64,000 nucleotides of DNA from Terriglobales bacterium (lineage in GTDB: Bacteria; Acidobacteriota; Terriglobia; Terriglobales; Acidobacteriaceae): NCBI GenBank assembly GCA_025934735.1, contig JAICWP010000024.1, forward strand, positions 1-64,000, given 5' to 3'. Position numbers and translations under genes: made by a program. Below, in pieces: positions 34,133 through 42,287 of the stretch (within the stretch, counting starts at the first letter, position 1; each line of letters opens with the position of its first letter). The notes beneath the pieces were generated by a model. The model did not search any database. It was given only the letters and a program-made list of their open reading frames with translations, and was not told where the DNA came from.

Positions 34133-36421
34133 TCATTTCCCGGAAGCCCCTCCTCCTCGTGCCGCGTCCACCTCTGCGGCCAGCGAGTCCACCAGCGCGG
34201 CTTCGTTGGCAATTACTTTGGCCACCACGGGAATGCCCTCCTCCGCCTGCTGATACTTCCTTTCTTCCAGCGGTTCGCGGATGGCTGGCAGGGTCTTAAC
34301 CCCATATCCGGTGTAGGCCCCGGGAGCGTAAATCTGGTGCTTGAACCAGGGGCGCTCGCGCAAGCCTTGGTCATTGGTGAGTTCTCGTTCGCTGCGCAGC
34401 AGTTTGGCATTCAGATCGCGCACCGTGGCCAGGGGCAACTGCAGACCACCGGCCGACGCGGCCACCAGTGCGGTCTGGTAGTGCTGAGCGCTGCGGGTAA
34501 GCGCGGCGACAGCGTTGTCCAGGGGCGCGAAGTTGAGGTACGGCACGGGCGGCAGGGCCGGTGGCGGGCCCATCGGGTCCTTGGGATCGCTCACCGCCTT
34601 ATACATGCCATCTTTCAATTCTTTCTGCCGCTCTACTGCTTCCTTCTGTCGGTCCGCAAGCAATTTCTCCAACTCGCCGGCATAGCGATGGACAGTATCC
34701 GCCAGATCGCTGAACTCGTAGGGCAGCAGGTCCGCATCTGCCAGGCGCATCACCGCCGTGCCCGCAGTCTGCGCCAGGGCGCGGCCATACACAAAGGTGG
34801 TGTCGGAGAAATGGGTGTACCAGTAAAAGTCGTCATAGATGGAGTGATAGATGCCGCCCTCATCCTCGCCGCCGAATCCAAGATTCATGGAGGCGATGCC
34901 GAGGTGGTCGAGGAAGGGTGCATAGTCGGAGCCGTCGCCCAGCGCTCCAATGCGGTTGTCCGGCCGCTTGCGCAACTCCTCTCGCTCCTCCGGCTTGGCG
35001 CGCGATTCCAGCACCATGCGCCGGCGCTCCCACACCGTCATGGGCGCCTTCTCCGGGTCCGAAATATCTTTGGTCACGCCGTTGATGAAGTGCTCCAGGC
35101 TGTGCGAGCCGGACGCGTAGAAGAATCCACGCCCGTTGCTGTCGGAGTTGATGTAAGCCACGGCGTGCTGGCGCAGTTCATCGGCATGGGTTTCGGCCCA
35201 CTCAGTTGAGCCCAGCAGCCCGGGCTCCTCCCCGTCCCAGGAGGCATAAATAATGGTGCGCTTCGGCTTCCAGCCCTGCTTCAGCAACTCGCCGAGCGCG
35301 CGCGCCTCCTCCAGTTCCGCCACCTGTCCGGAAATCGGGTCCTCGGCGCCATTCACCCAGGCATCGTGATGGTTGCCGCGCAGCACCCACTCATCGGGGT
35401 AGGTGGAACCAGGAATTTTGGCGATCACGTCATACACCGGCTTCGTGTCCCAGTTCTGCTTGACGATGAGGTGTACTTTGGCGGCGCCCGGTCCAATGTG
35501 ATAGGTGATAGGCAGCGAACCGCGCCAGTCCTCCGGCGCAACTCGCCCGGTAATGGCCGCCAACAGCGGCTGCGCATCGGCATAAGAAATGGGCAGCACC
35601 GGAATCTTCAGGATGGTGTGCGCATCCTTGAGGGCCAGGCGCTTGGCGCCCGGCACTGCGCCGACCCCTGGGGTTAGCGGATCGCCCGGGTACTGTGTGT
35701 CCATCACCGAACCGCGCTGCACGCCTTCAGGAGGACGCAGGCCGCCCTTGGGAAATACGTCGCCATTGGCGTAGCCATCCTGCTGCGGGTCTGAATAAAT
35801 GATGCAGCCGACCGCGCCGTGCTCCCACGCCACCTTGGGCTTGATGCCGCGCCAGGAGCGCCCGTAACGGGCAATCACGATGGCGCCCTTTACCGAAATG
35901 CCCATGCGATCCAGTTGTTCGTAGTCCTCGCGCAAACCGTAGTTGACGTACACCAGCGGCCCGGTCACGTCTCCATCGCCGGAATAAGCGTTGTAGGTGG
36001 GGAGCTGCTCCGACTGCTGGTTGGAGGTTGGATCAACCGCCACCGGGGGCTCCTGCAGTTTGGCGGTAAAGCGCGTGGGTGCTATCAGCTCCACCAGCCG
36101 CTGCTTGGGCGTGGGGAACAGCACGTCAAAGGTTTCAATGTGCGCATCCCAGCCCCACTGATGATAATGGGCCAGAATCCATTCCGCATTCTGCTTGTCA
36201 TAAGGCGAGCCCACATTGTGCGGGCGCACGCTCAACAGCTGCATGTTGGCGCGCAGCACGTTGGGATCGGGAATGGAGCGGAACTTCCCTTCCCACTGGC
36301 GTTCTGCTTGCGAATCCGCCGCCGAATAGCCGTAAAAGGGTGCCGGTTGATCGTTTGCATCAGCGGCGAACAGGAGAGTGGAACACAGGACAAAGATAAT
36401 GCAGCAGCGGCTCACGAGCAC
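34133..36421 (-). CDS. M28 family peptidase, glutamate carboxypeptidase II-like (secreted), paralogue
   Basis: This is a 762-residue paralogue of the protein at 20818-23082, alignable over nearly its full length: same PA-domain strings (GCIIYSDPQQDGYANGDVFP), KIPVLPISYADAQPLLAAI, GNHHDAWVNGAEDP, SWDGEEPGLLGS, INSDSNGRG and a late GIYHSIYDDFYW. It has a signal peptide (MLVSRCCIIFVLCSTLLFAA). All zinc ligands are retained. It differs mainly at the N-terminus and in the tail (DAARGGGASGK). The two genes lie on the same strand 11 kb apart, so this looks like an old duplication rather than a recent tandem one. Confidence 0.93.
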   Translation of the reverse strand: MLVSRCCIIFVLCSTLLFAADANDQPAPFYGYSAADSQAERQWEGKFRSIPDPNVLRANMQLLSVRPHNVGSPYDKQNAEWILAHYHQWGWDAHIETFDVLFPTPKQRLVELIAPTRFTAKLQEPPVAVDPTSNQQSEQLPTYNAYSGDGDVTGPLVYVNYGLREDYEQLDRMGISVKGAIVIARYGRSWRGIKPKVAWEHGAVGCIIYSDPQQDGYANGDVFPKGGLRPPEGVQRGSVMDTQYPGDPLTPGVGAVPGAKRLALKDAHTILKIPVLPISYADAQPLLAAITGRVAPEDWRGSLPITYHIGPGAAKVHLIVKQNWDTKPVYDVIAKIPGSTYPDEWVLRGNHHDAWVNGAEDPISGQVAELEEARALGELLKQGWKPKRTIIYASWDGEEPGLLGSTEWAETHADELRQHAVAYINSDSNGRGFFYASGSHSLEHFINGVTKDISDPEKAPMTVWERRRMVLESRAKPEEREELRKRPDNRIGALGDGSDYAPFLDHLGIASMNLGFGGEDEGGIYHSIYDDFYWYTHFSDTTFVYGRALAQTAGTAVMRLADADLLPYEFSDLADTVHRYAGELEKLLADRQKEAVERQKELKDGMYKAVSDPKDPMGPPPALPPVPYLNFAPLDNAVAALTRSAQHYQTALVAASAGGLQLPLATVRDLNAKLLRSERELTNDQGLRERPWFKHQIYAPGAYTGYGVKTLPAIREPLEERKYQQAEEGIPVVAKVIANEAALVDSLAAEVDAARGGGASGK

Positions 36422-36703
36422 TTACCTCCAGAGCGAGTCAATGAAACCGCGAATCATATCGTACTCGAGAGGTGTTCACAAATATTGCTGGCAACCCGGT
36501 GTTCACTCCCGTTTACCAGCAGAACCATAGTGGACATAAGAACCTCGCAAGCTACCTCAAAAAGGAAACATCCATGTTAGCTCCAAATGGAGGCCGAAGC
36601 AGCGGTTACGGGTTGTGTCTGAAGCCACTCTCCCGATATAGTGTCCCAAATCGAAACTCCGCGGTTCTGTAGCAGCAGCCAGCGCTAGGACAGGAGAGTG
36701 CAC

Positions 36704-37279
36704 GTGAAAGCATTCATCTTCGGAGTTATTGTCACGATCGTCGCCATCATTGCTGGAGTCTACTTCTACTTTTCCAGCGGAAGCGCGCCGGTGGCCACTT
36801 CTGCCCAAGCCATGCCTTTCGAAAAAATGCTGGCCAACAAGGCCCTGCACGCGCGCGTTGAGAAGGAAATGCCCAAGACTGTACCTATCGCCGCCGATGA
36901 CGCCGCCTACGCCGCCGGCGCGCAGATTTACCGCGACAATTGCGCCATCTGTCACGGGCTGCCCAACCAGCCGAAAACCGGCATTGCCACCGGCGAATAT
37001 CCGGCGCCCCCGCAGCTTTTCCAGGGCAAGGGCGTGACCGATGACCCCGCCGGCGAAACCTACTGGAAGGCAGCCAATGGCATTCGCCTCACGGGCATGC
37101 CCGCTTTCGACAAATCGCTTTCTACCACGCAACTGTGGCAAGTCAGCCTGTTGCTGGCAAACGCGGATAAGCTCCCCGCAAACGTGCAGCAGACGCTGGC
37201 TGCTCCGCTGCAGGCAGCTCCGCCTGAACCAAAACAAGTTCCCGCCACGCCGCCTAAGCGCCGTGGCCGCCGCGGCTGA
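36704..37279 (+). CDS. Membrane-anchored c-type cytochrome, monohaem
   Basis: This is a 191-residue protein. GTG at 36704 follows AGGAG at seven bases; an earlier in-frame GTG (36698) overlaps that site. The N-terminal helix (4-24) is uncleaved or a signal anchor. The haem motif CAICH is at 80-84, in QIYRDNCAICHGLPNQ. A GIRLTGMPAF segment about 35 residues later supplies the Met ligand. The C-terminus is Pro/Lys/Arg-rich (PKRRGRRG). It is probably an electron carrier at the periplasmic face. It precedes a propeller-cytochrome fusion on the same strand, 55 bases away, and may be its partner. Confidence 0.92.
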   Translation: MKAFIFGVIVTIVAIIAGVYFYFSSGSAPVATSAQAMPFEKMLANKALHARVEKEMPKTVPIAADDAAYAAGAQIYRDNCAICHGLPNQPKTGIATGEYPAPPQLFQGKGVTDDPAGETYWKAANGIRLTGMPAFDKSLSTTQLWQVSLLLANADKLPANVQQTLAAPLQAAPPEPKQVPATPPKRRGRRG

Positions 37280-37334
37280 TGCCTCGCAGTATTCGCCAGA
37301 ACTGAATGCTGACCGCTGATTGGTGATAACTCAT

Positions 37335-39269
37335 ATGTCGAAGCATTTCTGCGTCCTTCTTCTTGTTTGCTCCTCCTGTTCGCTCGCTTTCGCCCAATCC
37401 GGCCAGTGGCTCACCTACGCGCATGATCCGCAGCGCTCCGGAGTAGCCAGCGATGAGCACGCTTTCACCCTGGCCAACGTTTCGCAAATGGGATTGGCGT
37501 GGAAGACAGTGGTTCCCAACCAGCCGCTGGTGCTGAACGGGCTCACGGCTCCCCTGGTGGTGCGCGGAGTGGCTACTTCTTCCGGCAGGCGCAACCTGGT
37601 CCTGGTGGCCGGCAGCTCGAACCACGTTTTCGCCCTCGATGCCGATAGCGGCGAACTGGTGTGGAAATTCGACTCTCCCGCCGAAGTCAAGGCCAGCGAT
37701 TCGCCCGACTGGCTCTGCCCTAACGCGCTGAACGACACGCCGGTCATTGACCCGCTCAAGGCTCGCCTGTTTGTCATCACCAGCGATGGACGCCTGCTCA
37801 CCCTGTCCCTGGCTGATGGCCAGCAACTTATGCCGCCCGCCCGCTTTGTGCCGCCTTACTCCAAGATGTGGAGCCTGAATTACTCCGGCGGCGTGCTCTA
37901 CACCACGCTGTCCCAGGATTGCAACAACGTGCGCTCCGGCATCGTGGCCCTGAATCCGGATGCGCCCGGCAAGCCCGTGGTGTTCTTTCCCACCGTCGGC
38001 GCCTGTGCTAAGTCATTTTGTGGCGGCGGAGTATGGGGGCGTGGCGGGCCTGCGGTGGATTTTGCGGGTTTTGTCTATGGCGCTACAGGCGACGCCCCGT
38101 TTGATCCTGCCGCCGAGATGTTTGGCGACACCGTGCTCAAGCTTGCCCCACGTACCCTTGACCTTGCCGGCTATTACACGCCCGCCGATTGGCAGTATTT
38201 GACCCGCAAGGACCTCGACATGGGCACCACCACGCCGGTGATATTCCGCTGGCGTAAGCACGTGCTCACCGCTATTGGTGGGAAGGAAGGCGCGGTGTAC
38301 CTGGTGGACACGGCGGAGATGTCCAGCTCCCAGCACCGTATTGCCGCCTACATCTCTCCCCGCTATACCAACCGGCAGCAGACATTTGAGGCCAACGGCA
38401 TCTGGGGCGTCATGACAGCCTGGCACGATTCCCAGGGCGAAACCTGGCTGTACGTGCCCTCCTGGGGCGAACCGACTTCTGAAGCGCAATTCCCCCAGAG
38501 CCACGGGCCGGTGAAGTCAGGCACCGTGATGGCTTTCAAAGTGGTAAGTGGCAAGGATGGCAGCCCTGCTCTGGAGCCGGCGTGGATTTCCGGCGAGATT
38601 GTCGTACCCGATCCTGTGGCCATTGCCGGCGGTGTAGTTTTCGTTGTCGGCACTGGGGAGAATCCGCAGCAGGTGGAGAACGGCGACATCTCCAAGCTGC
38701 TGCACAACCGGGCGGAGCGCAATACTGGGCATGCCATCCTCTACGCGCTGGACGCGCGCACCGGCCAGCAGTTGTGGTCGAGCACTAACACGATGACAGG
38801 ATGGACGCATTTCTCCGGTCTGGCGGTGGGCGATGGAAAAGTATTCGCAACGACCCGCGATGGGACAGTGTATGCGTTCGCCGTGCGCGCGCCCGGCGCG
38901 CCCCCAGCCAAGACCTGGAGCTACGCTGAGCCCGTCTCCGCGACTCCCGCATCGGCAGCAGCCACGCCTGCACCAGCTTCCGTGCCGAGCACCGGCGCCG
39001 TACCCCAGTGCGGCGAAACCAGCCAAGTCTTCGCGCAGCGTTGCGCCACGTGCCACAGTGCCGACGGCACAGGTGTTCGCTCGCGCCACACGCCCAACTT
39101 CGCCGACCCGGCCTGGCAGCAGGAGCACAGCGACAAGCAGCTCATGGATGCAGTCACCAACGGCACTGACAGCGGCATGCCCGGCTTTGGCGACCAGCTC
39201 AATTCGGCGCAAATTGTTTCGCTGGTGCGCTGCATGGTGCGCGGCTTCGCCCCGCGCGCCGGCCGTTAG
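37335..39269 (+). CDS. PQQ-type beta-propeller fused to a C-terminal cytochrome c
   Basis: This 644-residue protein has a signal peptide (MSKHFCVLLLVCSSCSLAFA). Residues 25-530 form a BamB/PQQ-dehydrogenase-like propeller, with repeated blocks such as HVFALDADSGELVWKFDSPA, AVYLVDTAEMSSSQHRIAAY and ILYALDARTGQQLWSS. A Pro/Ala linker leads to a monohaem cytochrome domain with CATCH at 570-574 and a GMPGF Met-ligand string near 615. This is the layout of quinohaemoprotein alcohol dehydrogenases. However, the usual PQQ-contact Cys-Cys pair and calcium site are not evident, so it may be a haem-only sensor or oxidase. It lies downstream of the monohaem cytochrome at 36704. Confidence 0.85.
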   Translation: MSKHFCVLLLVCSSCSLAFAQSGQWLTYAHDPQRSGVASDEHAFTLANVSQMGLAWKTVVPNQPLVLNGLTAPLVVRGVATSSGRRNLVLVAGSSNHVFALDADSGELVWKFDSPAEVKASDSPDWLCPNALNDTPVIDPLKARLFVITSDGRLLTLSLADGQQLMPPARFVPPYSKMWSLNYSGGVLYTTLSQDCNNVRSGIVALNPDAPGKPVVFFPTVGACAKSFCGGGVWGRGGPAVDFAGFVYGATGDAPFDPAAEMFGDTVLKLAPRTLDLAGYYTPADWQYLTRKDLDMGTTTPVIFRWRKHVLTAIGGKEGAVYLVDTAEMSSSQHRIAAYISPRYTNRQQTFEANGIWGVMTAWHDSQGETWLYVPSWGEPTSEAQFPQSHGPVKSGTVMAFKVVSGKDGSPALEPAWISGEIVVPDPVAIAGGVVFVVGTGENPQQVENGDISKLLHNRAERNTGHAILYALDARTGQQLWSSTNTMTGWTHFSGLAVGDGKVFATTRDGTVYAFAVRAPGAPPAKTWSYAEPVSATPASAAATPAPASVPSTGAVPQCGETSQVFAQRCATCHSADGTGVRSRHTPNFADPAWQQEHSDKQLMDAVTNGTDSGMPGFGDQLNSAQIVSLVRCMVRGFAPRAGR

Positions 39270-39300
39270 CGGCGGAATAACAATTCCCGGGGGACAGGAA

Positions 39301-39732
39301 TTACCGAGCCACGGCCGTAGCTTCCCGGCCGGGCGCACGCTTTCGCTGTTGCACGATCAATTGGATGATGGCCAGCAGGGTAATCAGGCTGATGGTAATG
39401 AGGGAGCCGACGCAGTACTCGCACCACGTCTGCAGGATGCTGGCTTCGATGTGGGTGAGGTAAAGGGAAAAACCCAGGGCGCCGGGCGAGGCGGCGGCCA
39501 TGAGCCGCCACTTTTTCAGGCCTTCCATCACGAACAAAAAGAGGTAGCCGATGATGCCGATCAACGCCACCGGCACGCCGTAAATAACCGAGTAGGGACC
39601 GCGGTTGACTACGCCGCAGTCCCACACGTCGTTGATGCTGCAGGGAGTCAGGCCGGTGCTGTAGTGGATCTGCAGGGCGCGCACCGCGAGGTACACGCCG
39701 ATCAGCGCCAATGCCATGATGACACGTCGCAT
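39301..39732 (-). CDS. Vitamin K epoxide reductase-family membrane protein (VKOR)
   Basis: This 143-residue protein has four membrane helices. VKOR residues are present: C31 and C39 in LTPCSINDVWDCGVVN, S48 in the YSVIYGVPVA loop and the redox pair C104-C107 (TWCEYC). Bacterial VKORs re-oxidise a DsbA-like partner and pass electrons to quinone, replacing DsbB. No fused thioredoxin domain is present, so the partner must be elsewhere. It follows the PspC-like gene by only three bases, so the two form an operon, with translation likely coupled. Confidence 0.93.
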   Translation of the reverse strand: MRRVIMALALIGVYLAVRALQIHYSTGLTPCSINDVWDCGVVNRGPYSVIYGVPVALIGIIGYLFLFVMEGLKKWRLMAAASPGALGFSLYLTHIEASILQTWCEYCVGSLITISLITLLAIIQLIVQQRKRAPGREATAVAR

Positions 39733-39735
39733 GGG

Positions 39736-40056
39736 CTAGCTGCTGGCCACCCGTTCGCCTACCGGGGCCGCAGCGGGCAGCGCTCGCGGTTCCTCCGGCA
39801 TGACAATCCAGGCGATCACGTAAGCCAACGCGCCCATGCCGCCGGTGGCCACCGCCACAATGAGCCAGATGACGCGAACCAGAACAACGTCAATATCAAA
39901 AAACTCGGAGAAGCCCAGGCAAACGCCGGCGATTTTGCGTCCCACGCGGGGCCGTACCAGCCGCTTGCGCGCTACTACCGCGCCCACCCGCTTGCCGCAG
40001 TAGGCGCACAGATTGGCGTCATCCTGAATCACCTTGCCACAGTAGTTGCAGTACAT
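39736..40056 (-). CDS. Zinc-ribbon PspC-domain membrane protein
   Basis: This 106-residue protein starts at MYCNYCGKVI. The zinc ribbon is C3xxC6...C17xxC20. A PspC domain follows (RPRVGRKIAGVCLGFSEFFD and VDVVLVRVIWLIVAVATGGM-like helix, then IAWIVMPEE). PspC domains sense or respond to envelope stress. The gene is the first of a two-gene operon with VKOR, an odd pairing that may link envelope stress to disulfide formation. The start at 40056 is the first Met of the ribbon; an upstream extension is in frame but not homologous. Confidence 0.88.
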   Translation of the reverse strand: MYCNYCGKVIQDDANLCAYCGKRVGAVVARKRLVRPRVGRKIAGVCLGFSEFFDIDVVLVRVIWLIVAVATGGMGALAYVIAWIVMPEEPRALPAAAPVGERVASS

Positions 40057-40228
40057 AACTATCCCTCTGTTTAAGATACGTTCACGGAAAACAGAAGTTC
40101 CCGTGTTTATTCTAATCTCCCGCAAAAGCCTTTTCACTGCCCAGATGCAGAGAACATCTATTTTGATTGGATTTCTCTGCGTCCCCGGCGTCTCGGCGGT
40201 AAAGGTTTTGACCGTTGGGGGGCCCGGC

Positions 40229-41461
40229 TCAGTCGGCGTGATAGGCCTCTTTAATGTGCTTGCGCGCCAGCTCCGCCGGCTGGGTAGCCGAATCTTCCGC
40301 GATTACGGTTTGGTATTTCTTCAGGGCCAGATCGCGCTTCTTCATTAGATCGTACAGCTCGCCCGCAGCCAGGTTGGCGCGCTGCTGGACCTCCGGATCG
40401 GGACCACGCACCGTGTCCACCAGGTTGTAGGCCTCCGCCGCTCCCTGGTAGTCCTTTTGCGCGCGCAGCATCTCGCCCAGACTGTAGGCCGCCAGCTCAT
40501 AATGTCCATTGAAGCGCCCCTGCCTGCCTCCCTCAAAAATTCGGCGATAGGCGGTCGCGGCTTCCTGGTTCTTACCCATGGTGCGCAGAATATTGGGCTC
40601 CTCCAGGGCAAACAGCACGTTACGGGGATAACGTTGCGCCAGCGACCGCATGATCTCCAGGGCTTCCGGATAGCGGCCCTCGCGGCGCAGGAATAGTCCC
40701 AGCACTACCTTGGCATCGGCACTGGCCTGGCAGGCGGAGCAGTTAGCCACGTCATAGAGGTATTCAATTCCTTTTTTCTTGCTGCCCCCAATGCCCACCA
40801 CTGCCACCGCCACCTTCACGCCCCAGGGCAGGCTGCCAACGACATAATTGTGAATGCCCACCACCATTTTGGCGTCGGTGTAAGCGGGGGCCAGTTCCAG
40901 CACGCGCTGGTGGTCCCGGCGCGCCCCCAGGGCGCTGCGTAGGGCAGCGAACCAGGAGCGTTCCACCAGCGCCGTGTAGGTGGCGCGCAGCCCGCGGGTG
41001 ACGCCGCGGGCATACAGCGTGTTCACGTCCTTGCTGTCGTGCTCCAGGCGGTCATCTTCCAACTTGAGGGCGCTGTTGATCAGCTGCTTGATCTGCTGCT
41101 GCTCTTTAGGATCGGGCTTGCGGTGCGGTTGGCTGAGAAAACTATTATTGGAGTAGTAAGCGGTATCAAGCACGCCCATACCGTAGAGCTCGTGGAAAAG
41201 CCGCGCCGTGAGCAGGTGATTGATGGCGAAGCTATCGTCGGGGTGGGCGCGGAGGTCGTTCTCAAAATCGCGAATGGCGCGCTCGTAGTCGAGATTGTAG
41301 AAATGATCGAAGCCGGTGCGGGCCAGATTGTCTTCCGGCGGGGGGCTGACGGGTGCGGGCGGTTGCTGGGGCGGGATCGTGGCCGCCACCGAGGCAGCTG
41401 ACACCAGGCACACTAGGCCTATGCAAAGGGTAATGATTAAGGTGCGGTACGGTCGCTTCAC
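40229..41461 (-). CDS. Secreted TPR-repeat protein
   Basis: This 410-residue protein has a signal peptide (MKRPYRTLIITLCIGLVCLV) and a Pro-rich linker. TPR-like helices follow: FDHFYNLDYERAIRDFENDL, ALRSALGARRDHQRVLELAP, then YPEALEIMRSLAQRYPRNVL, NQEAATAYRRIFEGG and YQGAAEAYNLVDTV. It is likely a periplasmic scaffold. One conserved Cys pair (CSACQ, near residue 240) is present, but no catalytic domain is visible. It is divergent from the zinc-ribbon gene at 41698. Confidence 0.8.
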   Translation of the reverse strand: MKRPYRTLIITLCIGLVCLVSAASVAATIPPQQPPAPVSPPPEDNLARTGFDHFYNLDYERAIRDFENDLRAHPDDSFAINHLLTARLFHELYGMGVLDTAYYSNNSFLSQPHRKPDPKEQQQIKQLINSALKLEDDRLEHDSKDVNTLYARGVTRGLRATYTALVERSWFAALRSALGARRDHQRVLELAPAYTDAKMVVGIHNYVVGSLPWGVKVAVAVVGIGGSKKKGIEYLYDVANCSACQASADAKVVLGLFLRREGRYPEALEIMRSLAQRYPRNVLFALEEPNILRTMGKNQEAATAYRRIFEGGRQGRFNGHYELAAYSLGEMLRAQKDYQGAAEAYNLVDTVRGPDPEVQQRANLAAGELYDLMKKRDLALKKYQTVIAEDSATQPAELARKHIKEAYHAD

Positions 41462-41697
41462 GAGGAGTACTCAGCCAGTTTACCCGAACCGGGGCTGCGC
41501 GGGGCTAGGCCCGTGGCATGCAGGTAGAGGGCTTTCCAGCTTTGGGCCATTCTTTCCGGGTGCGGGTAATTCTTGCTCCCCAGCTCCGAAGCGGCCGTCA
41601 GAATTGAAACTACAAGTCGAACAAACAAAGGCACTTGTGAGCCCGGCATTTGGTCATTATCGTGCGGACAACAGCAATAACCGTGGGAGTTTACCGT

Positions 41698-42132
41698 ATG
41701 GCAGGAGTCGTTCATAGCCCAACACAGGAATTTTGGCAACCACCCGCCCAGGCACAGGAGCAGCCCGGACGAATGGTAGAAGTCTGCGACCGGTGCGGCA
41801 ACGAATTCGTCGTGGGTGCCCGTTATTGCCACGTGTGCGGCGAAACCCGGGGAGCGCGGGCCCATTCCTCCAGCGCGGTCGGCCGGTATTTGCGTCCCGT
41901 CGCCAACTTTTTCATATCGGTGAGGCGCGGCATAGGCTTGAGCGCGGCATCGCTGGCGGCATTGGTCATCGGCTTAGGATGCATCCTGGCGGCGGTTTTC
42001 ATTGGAGTCTTTTACACAGCGGCCACGGTACTCGATTGGCAAGCGCTCCAGGTGTGGCGGCTGGAGTGGCTGCTGGGCGCCGCGGTGGCTTTCATCGCAG
42101 GCATCCTGCTCAAGAAGCCCCAGCGATCCTGA
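41698..42132 (+). CDS. Zinc-ribbon, two-helix membrane protein
   Basis: This 144-residue protein has a ribosome site GGGAG at eight bases. The zinc ribbon is C30xxC33...C44xxC47 (EVCDRCGNEFVVGARYCHVC). Two membrane helices follow (LAALVIGLGCILAAVFIGVF and LEWLLGAAVAFIAGILL). The domain between the ribbon and the helices is short. The function is unknown. It is followed by a strong terminator. It is a stand-alone transcription unit of about 0.5 kb and may belong to the same broad group as 15380 and 39736. Confidence 0.8.
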   Translation: MAGVVHSPTQEFWQPPAQAQEQPGRMVEVCDRCGNEFVVGARYCHVCGETRGARAHSSSAVGRYLRPVANFFISVRRGIGLSAASLAALVIGLGCILAAVFIGVFYTAATVLDWQALQVWRLEWLLGAAVAFIAGILLKKPQRS

Positions 42133-42151
42133 TTTTCCCAAAATGATTCGA

Positions 42152-42187
42152 GGCGGCGCGAGTCTGGCGCCGCCTTTTTGTTTTTTC
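42152..42187 (+). terminator. Rho-independent terminator after the zinc-ribbon gene
   Basis: GGCGGCGC (42152-42159) pairs with GCGCCGCC (42167-42174) around a 7-base loop. It is followed by TTTTTGTTTTTT. Confidence 0.85.
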
Positions 42188-42287
42188 CGGCGATTCAAAC
42201 GGCACGGTACCGAAGTTTTGTTGCCCAGCTGTACACATCTTCTATATTCTGCTGAGTTGCCGCTTGAACCTGGAGATTTCCTTCCCC

